Shown here: piece after piece, positions 1 through 10,115 of the stretch
How the letters are laid out: every line of letters begins with the position of its first letter
Numbering within the stretch: the first letter of the stretch is position 1
Source: CAYXAA01 sp964462985
GTDB lineage: Bacteria > Pseudomonadota > Alphaproteobacteria > Rhizobiales > Stappiaceae
DNA: 64,000 nt
Direction: 5' to 3'
Assembly (NCBI GenBank): GCA_964462985.1
Contig: CAYXAA010000006.1
Location: 1-64,000, forward strand
Program-made: the position numbers and the translations under genes
Notes under the pieces: generated by a model
Databases searched by the model: none
Told to the model about the DNA's origin: nothing
What the model saw: only the letters and a program-made list of their open reading frames with translations

Positions 1-783
1 GAGCCGATCCCGGTGCTGCCGACCGTGCACTACAACATGGGCGGCATCCCGACCAACCACTGGGGCGAGGCGCTCAATCCGACCAAAGACGACCCCAATC
101 GCGTTCAACCCGGCCTAATGGCCGTTGGCGAGGCCGGGTGCGCTTCGGTCCACGGCGCCAACCGACTCGGCTCCAATTCGCTGATCGACCTCGTGGTGTT
201 CGGCCGCGCCGCGGCGATAAAAGCCGGCGAGGTGATCGACCGCAAAGCGTCGGTGCCGACGCCAAACGAGGCGTGCTGTGACAAGATCATGGCCCGGTTC
301 GACAGACTGCGCCATGCCAATGGCGGTACGCCGACAGCCCAGCTGCGGCTGAAGATGCAGAAGGCGATGCAAGAGGACGCGGCGGTGTTCCGCACTCAGG
401 AGAGCCTGGAGAGCGGCTGCAGACGGTTGTCCGAACTCTGGGCCGAGATGGCGGATCTCAAGGTCACCGATCGGTCGATGATCTGGAACTCGGATCTGGT
501 AGAGACGCTGGAACTCGAAAACCTGATGGCCAACGCCATAACAACGGTCTACGGCGCCGAAGCGCGCAAGGAGAGCCGTGGAGCGCATGCCCGCGAGGAC
601 TACAAAGACGGCCCATTCGCCGGCCGTGACGACGAGAACTGGCGCAAACATACGCTGGCCTGGGTCGATGAGGCGGGGAAAGTCACCCTCGACTACCGTC
701 CGGTCATCACCGAGCCTCTGACCCGATACGAGGACGGAGGCATCGACCCGCAGAAGATCGCGCCCAAGGCGCGCGTCTACTGA
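1..783 (+). CDS. sdhA: Succinate dehydrogenase flavoprotein subunit, C-terminal part
   Basis: The reading frame is open from the first base, so the 5' part of the gene lies outside the window; about 260 codons remain. SdhA carries covalent FAD and oxidises succinate to fumarate in respiratory complex II on the cytoplasmic face of the inner membrane. The visible part begins with the family signature TVHYNMGGIPTNHWGE, followed by GEAGCASVHGANRLGSNSL, the substrate/FAD region with its conserved His and Arg, and then the helical C-terminal domain ending in IAPKARVY, typical of alphaproteobacterial SdhA. It is followed after 7 bp by an FkbM methyltransferase gene and then sdhB, so the three are probably co-transcribed. 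Identification is firm; only the N-terminus is missing. Confidence 0.97.
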   Translation, partial: EPIPVLPTVHYNMGGIPTNHWGEALNPTKDDPNRVQPGLMAVGEAGCASVHGANRLGSNSLIDLVVFGRAAAIKAGEVIDRKASVPTPNEACCDKIMARFDRLRHANGGTPTAQLRLKMQKAMQEDAAVFRTQESLESGCRRLSELWAEMADLKVTDRSMIWNSDLVETLELENLMANAITTVYGAEARKESRGAHAREDYKDGPFAGRDDENWRKHTLAWVDEAGKVTLDYRPVITEPLTRYEDGGIDPQKIAPKARVY

Positions 784-790
784 GGCGACG

Positions 791-1639
791 GTGAGCACGG
801 CGGTGAGCGTCCTCGACACGCATTCCCCCTTCGGCACGTATCGGGCCGAAGGAATGGTGCGGTTTGCCTGGGCGCTCGCCGATCGCCACGACTTCTCCAA
901 GCGGCTGCGCAAGGGCCTGCGTGCCCTCGCCGGGCGGCTGTTCCGCGGCCCCTACGACACCGAGGTGGAAGGACTGAAGTTCCGGATCTACCCCGGCGAA
1001 AACTACGACGATCGTAAGATCCTGGCCAAGCGCCGCCTGCCGGAGAAGGCGGAGCACGCGCTCATCGCACCCTTTCTTGAGCCCGGAACCGTGTTCGTCG
1101 ACGTCGGCGCCAACATCGGCACCTACGCGCTCTACGCCGCCCGGCGTGGTGCGCGGGTTGTTGCGATAGAGGCCAATCCGGAGACCGCGGCCAAGCTCTC
1201 CTACAATGTCGCGGCCAATGCCGCCGAGATGATCGAGGTGGTGGAGACGGCGATCGGTGCCGAGGAGGGCTGCCTGGCGCTGTGGTCTGAGCCGTCAAAC
1301 CGCGGTTTCGCCACGCTGGTCAAAGAGCTCACGACCGGCGAGTGGGCTGGGGACTGGCGACCGCTCAAGGTCAAGGTGCGCCCCCTCGCTCGGGTGCTCG
1401 CAGAGCGCGATCTGGCCAGGGCCGACGTGCTAAAGGTCGATGTCGAGGGCTTCGAGGACCGGGTTCTCGTTCCTTATCTGACCTCCCTGTCCGCCGGCCA
1501 ACTGCCGAAAGTTGTGATGCTCGAAACCAACTGCCACGATCACTGGGAGACGGATTGCGTGGCGTGTCTTGCCGATCGCGGCTACTCCCGTGCAGGCGAG
1601 ACCAAGGACAACGCGCTCTATGTCCTGACCCGACAGTGA
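791..1639 (+). CDS. FkbM-family SAM-dependent methyltransferase
   Basis: A 282-residue protein of the FkbM methyltransferase family. The Rossmann SAM-binding motif is VFVDVGANIG at about residues 101-110, followed by an acidic strand end (VVAIEANP) and the family's late motif LKVDVEGFEDRVL. FkbM relatives methylate hydroxyl groups of sugars, polyketides or other small molecules; the substrate here cannot be read from the sequence. The GTG start lies 7 bp after the sdhA stop, so translation is probably coupled. The first 60 residues, before the SAM domain, have no motif I recognise. Its place inside the sdhA-sdhB operon is notable: it may modify something linked to complex II, or simply ride on a strong promoter. 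Family assignment is secure, function unknown. Confidence 0.9.
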   Translation: MSTAVSVLDTHSPFGTYRAEGMVRFAWALADRHDFSKRLRKGLRALAGRLFRGPYDTEVEGLKFRIYPGENYDDRKILAKRRLPEKAEHALIAPFLEPGTVFVDVGANIGTYALYAARRGARVVAIEANPETAAKLSYNVAANAAEMIEVVETAIGAEEGCLALWSEPSNRGFATLVKELTTGEWAGDWRPLKVKVRPLARVLAERDLARADVLKVDVEGFEDRVLVPYLTSLSAGQLPKVVMLETNCHDHWETDCVACLADRGYSRAGETKDNALYVLTRQ

Positions 1640-1694
1640 GCGACCAGGCCCCGCACGGCAAAGGCCGGCGGCGGCAACACGCGGAGCGACGAAG

Positions 1695-2477
1695 ATGGTG
1701 CAGCTGACGCTTCCCAAGAACTCGCAGATCGGCGAGGGCAAGGTCTGGGACAAGCCCGCCGGGGCGACCAACGTCCGGGAATTCAAGATCTATCGCTGGA
1801 ATCCGGACGACGGCCGCAACCCCCGCGTCGACAGCTATTTCATTGATCTCGACGATTGCGGACCGATGGTTCTGGACGCGCTGATCAAGATCAAGAACGA
1901 GATCGACCCGACGCTGACGTTCCGCCGCTCCTGCCGCGAGGGCATCTGTGGCTCCTGCGCGATGAACATCGACGGCGCCAACACCCTTGCCTGCACCCGC
2001 GGCATCGACGAGTGCCGCGACGGACCGGTCAAGATCTACCCGCTTCCGCACATGCCGGTCGTAAAGGATCTGGTGCCGGATCTGACGAACTTCTACGCTC
2101 AGCACCGCTCGATCGAGCCCTGGCTGAAGACGACGACGCCGGTCCCGGAGAAGGAATGGCGTCAGTCCCACGAGGATCGGGCCAAGCTCGACGGGCTCTA
2201 CGAGTGCATTCTCTGTGCCTGCTGCTCGACTTCCTGTCCAAGCTACTGGTGGAACGGCGACCGTTATCTCGGTCCTGCGGTGCTGCTCCAGGCCTACCGC
2301 TGGCTGATCGACTCGCGCGACGAGGCGACCGGGGAGCGCCTCGACGATCTGGAAGACCCGTTCCGACTCTATCGCTGCCATACCATCATGAACTGCGCCC
2401 AGGTCTGTCCGAAGGGACTTAACCCGGCCAAGGCAATCGCAGAAATCAAAAAGATGCTGGTCGAGCGGCGAGTGTGA
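1695..2477 (+). CDS. sdhB: Succinate dehydrogenase iron-sulfur subunit
   Basis: A 260-residue SdhB, full length for the family. It passes electrons from the FAD of SdhA to ubiquinone through three Fe-S clusters. The [2Fe-2S] ligands are in SCREGICGSCAMNIDG and the following TLAC, the [4Fe-4S] ligands in CILCACCSTSCP, and the [3Fe-4S]/[4Fe-4S] ligands in CHTIMNCAQVCPKGLNP. The quinone-site motif SYWW follows the second cluster motif. The ATG is preceded by GGAGCGACGAAG. The gene ends the sdh operon, and a short GC-rich hairpin (GAGGG/CCCTC, 2476-2491) overlaps its stop codon. The sdhC and sdhD anchor genes are not in the window and presumably lie upstream of sdhA. Confidence 0.97.
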   Translation: MVQLTLPKNSQIGEGKVWDKPAGATNVREFKIYRWNPDDGRNPRVDSYFIDLDDCGPMVLDALIKIKNEIDPTLTFRRSCREGICGSCAMNIDGANTLACTRGIDECRDGPVKIYPLPHMPVVKDLVPDLTNFYAQHRSIEPWLKTTTPVPEKEWRQSHEDRAKLDGLYECILCACCSTSCPSYWWNGDRYLGPAVLLQAYRWLIDSRDEATGERLDDLEDPFRLYRCHTIMNCAQVCPKGLNPAKAIAEIKKMLVERRV

Positions 2478-2646
2478 GGGCGCGGCCCCTCGGGACTTCA
2501 GGTGCGAACGATCGATCGCTCGTGCAGACGCGTCGGCGGGCGAATCGCCTCCCGTGGTCGTCACAAGGCGTCACCTTCACGCGAGATACGGCACGCGCAG
2601 CGAAAATCGTGGCATGCTGCGGGCGGAAGGTTCGACCGGAGCAGTC

Positions 2647-3288
2647 ATGCGCACCCTTGTCCTTGCCCTCATCTTTTCGATTCCGGCCTCGATCTGCGCG
2701 CCGTGCGCTGCCGCCGACACCGCGATCTTCGCCGGCGGCTGCTTCTGGTGCGTCGAGGCCGATCTCGACAAGGTGCCGGGGGTGACCGCCACCGTCTCGG
2801 GCTACACCGGCGGCACGACCGAGAACCCGACCTACAAGACCTACGAGGACGGTGGGCATCGTGAAGCGGTCAGGATCGATTTTGATCCAGCGACCGTAAG
2901 TTACCGCACGCTGGTGGACATCTTCCTGCGCACCGTCGATGTCACCGACGCCAACGGCCAGTTCTGCGACCGCGGTCACGCCTATTCCACCGCGATCTAT
3001 GCCCTCGACGATGAACAGGGCACGGTTGCAAGGGCAGCCATAGCCGCAGCTGAAAAGGCACTTGGCCGGACCATCGTCACACCGGTCGAGCGCGCCGGCC
3101 GGTTCTGGCCGGCGGAGGACTATCACCAGAACTATTACCAGGACGGGAGTTGGATCCTGACGCGCTTCGGTTACGTCGCGCGGGCCTCCGCCTATAAGGG
3201 TTACCGCGAGGCCTGTGGACGGGATGAGCGAGTGAAGGCGGTGTGGGGAGCGGAGGCCTATCGCGGCATTCCGCCAAACGGTCATTGA
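2647..3288 (+). CDS. msrA: Peptide methionine-S-sulfoxide reductase, exported form
   Basis: MsrA reduces the S-epimer of methionine sulfoxide in proteins and so repairs oxidative damage. The catalytic motif GGCFWC lies right after the mature N-terminus, and the conserved EDYHQNYY motif is near the C-terminus. I choose the ATG at 2647 (213 residues): it follows a GGAG element and begins with a clear signal peptide (MRTLVLALIFSIPASICAPCAAA), so the enzyme should act in the periplasm. A GTG 93 bp upstream in frame would bury this signal. The gene is 170 bp after sdhB and stops 18 bp before the convergent recQ stop. Resolving cysteines other than the active-site pair are not obvious, apart from one in YREACGRDE near the end. 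Confidence 0.93.
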   Translation: MRTLVLALIFSIPASICAPCAAADTAIFAGGCFWCVEADLDKVPGVTATVSGYTGGTTENPTYKTYEDGGHREAVRIDFDPATVSYRTLVDIFLRTVDVTDANGQFCDRGHAYSTAIYALDDEQGTVARAAIAAAEKALGRTIVTPVERAGRFWPAEDYHQNYYQDGSWILTRFGYVARASAYKGYREACGRDERVKAVWGAEAYRGIPPNGH

Positions 3289-3306
3289 AGGTCGGATCCG
3301 AGCCCG

Positions 3307-5160
<1,854 letters not shown>

Positions 5161-5458
5161 CTATGATTCCCCAGAATCGGCTCTTGCAGCTTCAGAGGAA
5201 GCGGTTGAACCTACAAGAGCCGAGGTATTTCAATAGTTCAGATTTCAGTAGGGTTGTCCGGCGCGACGGGATCGGGCTGCAACTGCCATCCCACCATCGA
5301 CCATTCACTCACCGGCTGCAAACTCGGCCTGTGGATGACTTCGATCATGAGCGTCGTTTGGTCAAACGCGGGGGGCGCAACGGCACGTGGTGATTGCAAT
5401 GCCCCGATTTTCTCCCATTGTTGATGGCATCCTGATGCCGTGCTTTGGAGATGCCGAC
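5161..5458. other. Intergenic region between recQ and the VOC gene
   Basis: About 300 bp of divergent upstream sequence that should hold the recQ promoter (minus strand) and the promoter of the VOC protein. It is AT-richer than its neighbours. I see no convincing small gene, repeat or RNA. Confidence 0.5.
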
Positions 5459-5848
5459 ATGCCTGTCCTGGACCACATTGGCTTCACCGTCGCCGACATG
5501 ACGACGTCACGCAGCTTCTACGAAACGGCTCTCGCCCCTCTCGGCATGAAGGTGCTGATGGAGGTGACGGCGGAGATGACGGGTGGCGACATACACTGCG
5601 GGTTCGGCAGCGACAGGCCGGAATTCTGGATCGGCAGCGGCGCCGCGCCGGCGGGCCGCGTCCATGTCGCCTTCAACGCGCGTGATCGCGCGACCGTCGA
5701 CGCGTTTTATGCCGCAGCGCTCGCCGCGGGCGGCCGCGACAACGGGGCGCCTGGGCTACGCCCTCACTATCACAATAATTACTACGGCGCCTTCGTACTC
5801 GACCCGGACGGCAATAACATCGAAGCGGTATGCCACCGCCCGGAATAG
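5459..5848 (+). CDS. VOC-superfamily (glyoxalase/bleomycin-resistance fold) protein
   Basis: A 129-residue single-domain protein of the vicinal oxygen chelate fold. It begins with the beta-alpha-beta signature LDHIGFTVADMTTSRSFYETAL and ends with VLDPDGNNIEAVCH, in which the Glu is the usual metal ligand; the early His (LDHIGF) is the other typical ligand. Members include lactoylglutathione lyase, dioxygenase-like and resistance proteins, and the substrate here is not predictable. The ATG at 5459 follows GGAG with good spacing and gives the canonical N-terminus; an in-frame GTG 72 bp upstream gives an unlikely leader. It stands alone between recQ and the T6SS cluster, convergent with tssH. 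Confidence 0.85.
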   Translation: MPVLDHIGFTVADMTTSRSFYETALAPLGMKVLMEVTAEMTGGDIHCGFGSDRPEFWIGSGAAPAGRVHVAFNARDRATVDAFYAAALAAGGRDNGAPGLRPHYHNNYYGAFVLDPDGNNIEAVCHRPE

Positions 5849-6004
5849 AACAAAACCGCTCAGCGCCTTTGGTTGTCATCAACCGATCCAGCACATGAAG
5901 CGCTGGGTCGAAATGCTGCGCTCGCTCTGTGCAAGGCGAGACGACCGGCCCTGTTCCATTGCCCCTGCAGCAAGGTGCCTGCGTCCGATGCGACCGAACT
6001 CGCC

Positions 6005-8842
6005 CTATATGGTGACTGACAGCCCCCCGTCCGAAACAGCGAGAGCCACCTGCGACACCGTCTCGCCGCCGATCGAGGCATTGAGGAAGACGCGTGACAG
6101 TTTCGGCAGGAGATCGTTGGTGAGGATATTGTCGATCATGCGCCCGCCGGAATCCGGATCGCGACACTGGCCGACGATGTGGGCGACGACGTCGTCGCCA
6201 TAGGTGAGCGTTGCGTTCTGGTTCTGCTTCACGCGCTTGACGATACGGTCGAGCTGCAGACGGACGATGAAGCCGAGCATCGACGGCGACAGCGGGTAAT
6301 AGGGGATGGTAACGATGCGGCCCAGCAGGGCCGGCGGAAACACCTCCAGCAGCGACGGACGCAGCGCCTCGGCGAGCTTCTCGGCATCAGGCGCGTTCGG
6401 ATCGGTGGCGGCGCGGGAGACCTCGTCGCTGACGCTGCCATTCAGCATGCCCTGCGCCGCATGCATGATCACATCGGTGCCGACGTTGGAGGTCAGCAGG
6501 ATCAGCGTGTTGCGAAAGTCGATCCGACGGCCCATGCCGTCTTCCATCCAGCCCTTGTCGAACACCTGGAAGAAGATCTCGTGCACGTCGGGATGGGCCT
6601 TCTCGACCTCGTCGAGCAGCACCACCGAATAGGGCTTGCGGCGCACCGCCTCGGTGAGCCTGCCGCCTTCTCCGTAGCCGACATAGCCCGGAGGCGCGCC
6701 CTTGAGGCCCGAGACCGAGTGCGCTTCCTGAAACTCGGACATGTTGATGGTGATCAGGCTGTCCTCGCCGCCGTAGAGGGCTTCCGCCAGGGCCAACGCC
6801 GTTTCGGTCTTGCCGACACCGGAAGGGCCACACAGCATGAAGACGCCGATCGGCTTGTTCGGGTTGTCGAGCCGGGCGCGGTTGGTCTCGATGCGCTTGG
6901 CGATCATGGCGAGGCCGTGCGCCTGGCCGATAACCCGCTTGTTGAGCGTCTCGGTGAGGTTCAGGATGGTCTCGACCTCATCCTTGACCATCCGGCCGAC
7001 CGGAATGCCGGTCCAGTCGGAGATGATGCTCGCCACCGCTTCCTCGTCGACATAGGCATACACCATGCGCTCGTCCTCGGGGATCGCCGCGAGCTCCGCC
7101 CGCTTTTCAGCGAGTGCCGCGCGCACCGCCTCCTCGTCGCCGAGATCGATGCCGAGGTCGACAGCCAGCGTGTCGATCGGCGGCACGGCCACGCCGTTGG
7201 CCTCCCCGCCGGCAACCTCCGGCAATGAACCGTCTGATGGAAATGGCATCTCTGCCAGCGGTGTCCCACTGGTGATCGCCTTCAAGGCACGGTTCAACTG
7301 CCGGATTTCGGCGACAAGCCTACGTTCACGCTCCCACTCGGCGCGCACATCGGCCGCCTCCTTCTCGACCTTGTCAATCTCGGCGACCACCGCCTCCATG
7401 TCTGCCGCGCGGTCGAGCCCCAGGTCGATGTCGGCAGCAAGCGCGGCACGCTCTGTTTCCAGCAGGCCGCGCCTCGCCACGAGATCGGCGAGACGTGCCG
7501 GCTGCGCCGCCTGGCTGATCGCCACACGCGCAGAAGCGGTGTCCAGCACGCTGACGGCCTTGTCGGGAAGCTGGCGCGCCGGAATGTAGCGGTGTGACAG
7601 AGTGACGGCGGCCTTCACGGCGCTGTCGAGAATGCGGACCTGGTGGTGTTCCTCCATCGGTGTCAGCAGGCCGCGCACCATGGCAATGCAGCGCGCCTCG
7701 TCCGGCTCGTCGACCTGGATCGGCTGGAACCGCCGCGTCAGCGCCGGATCCTTCTCGAAGTGCTGGCGGTATTCCGCCCAGGTGGTGGCGGCAACGGTGC
7801 GCAGTGTGCCGCGGGCGAGCGCGGGCTTCAACAGGTTGGCAGCATCACCGGTGCCGGCTTGGCCGCCGGCGCCGATCAGCGTGTGCGCTTCGTCGATGAA
7901 CAGGATTGTGGGCACAGGCGAAGCATGCACGGCGTCAATTACGGCCCTGAGCCGCTTCTCGAACTCGCCCTTCATCGAGGCACCGGCCTGCAGCAGGCCG
8001 AGGTCAAGGGCGCAGAGTCTGGTGCCGATCAGCGCCGGCGGCACGTCGCCCTGCACGATTTTCTGCGCAAAGCCCTCGACGATCGCCGTCTTTCCCACGC
8101 CCGCCTCGCCGGTGAGGATCGGGTTGTTCTGACGCCGCCGCAGCAGGACGTCGATAATCTGGCGGATCTCCTCGTCGCGGCCGACGATCGGATCGAAGTC
8201 CTTCGAGCGCGCGCGCTCTGTAAAGTCGATCGTGAATTGGGCAAGCGCATCCTCCCCGGCGCCGTCGGCCGCGCCGCCGTCCTGCGACGCAACGCCGGCC
8301 GCACTCACTCCAGGCGCGCCGGCGGCAAAGGCCGGCCTGCTCCCGTCCTGAGCACGCGCGCCGGTCTCGCTCGAGCCAGCCAAAATATCGTCGATCGAGC
8401 GCACCAACACATCGCGGTCGATCTTGTCGAACTGGGAGGAATAGCCCAGGAACTGGCGCCAGGTCGGACGCCGCCCCATGGCCGCAAGCAGGACATAGGC
8501 GGATCGGATCCGGTGATCGCCGAAGCGCAGCGTACCTTCGAACCAGGCCTGTTCCAGTACCTCCTGAAACGGTGCCGCCATGCCAGGGAGCTCGGTCTGG
8601 TTCGGCTTCAAGGCTCGCAGCGCTTCCTGCAAGTCGGCTGAAAGCTTGGCGAGATCGGCTCCGAAATGGCGCAACAGATGGACCAGATCGCTGCCGTCGT
8701 CCAGCGACAGGTAGTAGAGCCAGTGCACGATCTCGAGATTGCGGTGTCCGGAGCTTTTGGTCAGCCGCATTGCCTTTTCCAGGCAGCCGTAGCTCACCGT
8801 GGTCAGCTTGCCGGTGACCGTTTCAACAAGGATATCGCTCAT
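6005..8842 (-). CDS. tssH: T6SS ATPase TssH (ClpV)
   Basis: ClpV is the AAA+ ATPase that dismantles contracted TssB/TssC sheaths so that T6SS subunits can be reused; it acts in the cytoplasm. This 945-residue protein has a Clp N-terminal domain (about 1-160), a first AAA module with Walker A GEAGVGKT at residues 245-252 and Walker B LFIDEAH, a coiled-coil middle domain rich in Glu/Arg, and a second AAA module with Walker A GPSGVGKT at 672-679 and VVLLDEVEKAHPD. The length and the extended N-terminal region fit TssH rather than housekeeping ClpB. It is the last gene of the minus-strand T6SS transcript, 31 bp after tssG, with a strong GAGGAGG ribosome site. Confidence 0.96.
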   Translation of the reverse strand: MSDILVETVTGKLTTVSYGCLEKAMRLTKSSGHRNLEIVHWLYYLSLDDGSDLVHLLRHFGADLAKLSADLQEALRALKPNQTELPGMAAPFQEVLEQAWFEGTLRFGDHRIRSAYVLLAAMGRRPTWRQFLGYSSQFDKIDRDVLVRSIDDILAGSSETGARAQDGSRPAFAAGAPGVSAAGVASQDGGAADGAGEDALAQFTIDFTERARSKDFDPIVGRDEEIRQIIDVLLRRRQNNPILTGEAGVGKTAIVEGFAQKIVQGDVPPALIGTRLCALDLGLLQAGASMKGEFEKRLRAVIDAVHASPVPTILFIDEAHTLIGAGGQAGTGDAANLLKPALARGTLRTVAATTWAEYRQHFEKDPALTRRFQPIQVDEPDEARCIAMVRGLLTPMEEHHQVRILDSAVKAAVTLSHRYIPARQLPDKAVSVLDTASARVAISQAAQPARLADLVARRGLLETERAALAADIDLGLDRAADMEAVVAEIDKVEKEAADVRAEWERERRLVAEIRQLNRALKAITSGTPLAEMPFPSDGSLPEVAGGEANGVAVPPIDTLAVDLGIDLGDEEAVRAALAEKRAELAAIPEDERMVYAYVDEEAVASIISDWTGIPVGRMVKDEVETILNLTETLNKRVIGQAHGLAMIAKRIETNRARLDNPNKPIGVFMLCGPSGVGKTETALALAEALYGGEDSLITINMSEFQEAHSVSGLKGAPPGYVGYGEGGRLTEAVRRKPYSVVLLDEVEKAHPDVHEIFFQVFDKGWMEDGMGRRIDFRNTLILLTSNVGTDVIMHAAQGMLNGSVSDEVSRAATDPNAPDAEKLAEALRPSLLEVFPPALLGRIVTIPYYPLSPSMLGFIVRLQLDRIVKRVKQNQNATLTYGDDVVAHIVGQCRDPDSGGRMIDNILTNDLLPKLSRVFLNASIGGETVSQVALAVSDGGLSVTI

Positions 8843-8873
8843 CGCCGTCCTCCTCGCTCGCTCGGACGTCCTG

Positions 8874-10115
8874 TCAGTTTTTCAAAGCCGTGTGGGCGCG
8901 TGTCGGGCGGAACCGGGTGTCCCGCAGCATGGGCTCGTCCTCGTCCTCCACCGCGGCGACCGAGGTCCGGTCACCGTCAGTCCCCGGACGGGGCATCAGC
9001 CAGCCGATGTGGCCAAGGGTCGCAGATGCGGTCCTGTTCATCGTTACTGGCGCCGCACAGCGCTTGGGCAGGGCCAGTTCGATCTCGTATTCGGTCTCCA
9101 GGCCGAGATAGAAGTCGATCAGATCGAACAGCTTCTCGGTCCAGAAGTTGCGCTTCACCCGGGTGGAGGGCAGGAAACGTCTGTACTCCTCAAGATCGCG
9201 GGCGTAGAGGCGGATGCGGATCTTGTCGCTTACGCTGTAGACTCTTGCGCCGACCATGGTGTTGATGCCGAGCCTTCCGCCCGAAGGGCCGTCGCGGCCG
9301 ATCGCCAGTTGGTCTTCCGGATCGAGCCGCAGCCAGGCGCCGACGCATTGCTCGATCTCTGTACGGATCCCGAACACCCCGGAGATCAGCGCTTCAAGCC
9401 GGGCCGCGCTCTTAACCTTTGGTGCCATCAAGCCGGCGTAGAACGCCTTCACGCGGTCATCGACGCCGTCCTGGTCGCGATAGATCGGCGAGCCGAGGCC
9501 GATCGCGGACGAGATGTAATCCTGGAACCGATCCTCGCGCGGGCGGTCATGCTGCGCGATGGGGCGCGCGTCGGACCATGCCCGATAGAACAGCTGGATA
9601 AAGCGGTTGTTGAAGACATCGAAGCAGCGAGCAAGCGCATCATCGCCTTGCCGCGCTCGCGTGTAAGCTTCTTCGGTCAGGGATACCGGCAGTGCACCCT
9701 GGGGACCAAGCAGGCCAAGGAAGCGGACGTAAAGCAGCAGTGCGCCATCCTGACCGTCTCTGGCGATCCGATCGATGGTCAGGCTGGGAAAATCCATCGA
9801 CGGGTCCTGGCCGAAGCGTACGATGTCCTCGGCCCGGCGCCGGCTGCGGCCAATGCGCGGCAGTGGCGGCCGTTCAGCATCGGCGGCGGGCGCAGTTTCG
9901 GCCTCGAGACGGCGTAGCACCGCGAGCACATCGTTACGCCCCGGTTCCCGCTCTATCGCTTCGGCGAGGGCATCGAAAAGCGCGTGAAATGGCTGACGGG
10001 GGGCTTGGTCGGGCCGGACGGAGAGTGCGGCCGAAGCTTCGGGGGCTGCAAACTCGGAAACGTCGAGGGCGCCTGCTTCCGGGGCAGCCGCGTCGGGGCG
10101 GGAGCCTGCCGTCAT
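8874..10115 (-). CDS. tssG: T6SS baseplate protein TssG
   Basis: TssG (VasB/ImpH family) is a wedge component of the T6SS baseplate and pairs with TssF. The 413-residue protein shows the family pattern: an Ala/Pro-rich N-terminus, then RQPFHALFDALAEAIER, then GFLGLLGPQGALPVSLTE, the TssG hallmark, and FYRAWSDARPI. The start is the ATG at 10115, which overlaps the tssF stop as ATGA; a longer in-frame extension would lie inside tssF. The overlap implies translational coupling with its partner. The last residues before the stop are of low complexity. Confidence 0.94.
   Translation of the reverse strand: MTAGSRPDAAAPEAGALDVSEFAAPEASAALSVRPDQAPRQPFHALFDALAEAIEREPGRNDVLAVLRRLEAETAPAADAERPPLPRIGRSRRRAEDIVRFGQDPSMDFPSLTIDRIARDGQDGALLLYVRFLGLLGPQGALPVSLTEEAYTRARQGDDALARCFDVFNNRFIQLFYRAWSDARPIAQHDRPREDRFQDYISSAIGLGSPIYRDQDGVDDRVKAFYAGLMAPKVKSAARLEALISGVFGIRTEIEQCVGAWLRLDPEDQLAIGRDGPSGGRLGINTMVGARVYSVSDKIRIRLYARDLEEYRRFLPSTRVKRNFWTEKLFDLIDFYLGLETEYEIELALPKRCAAPVTMNRTASATLGHIGWLMPRPGTDGDRTSVAAVEDEDEPMLRDTRFRPTRAHTALKN

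Noticed and set aside
2476..2491. Terminator hairpin at the end of sdhB
   Set aside because: Only a 5-bp stem overlapping the stop codon, with no T-run. It is too weak to list as a terminator.
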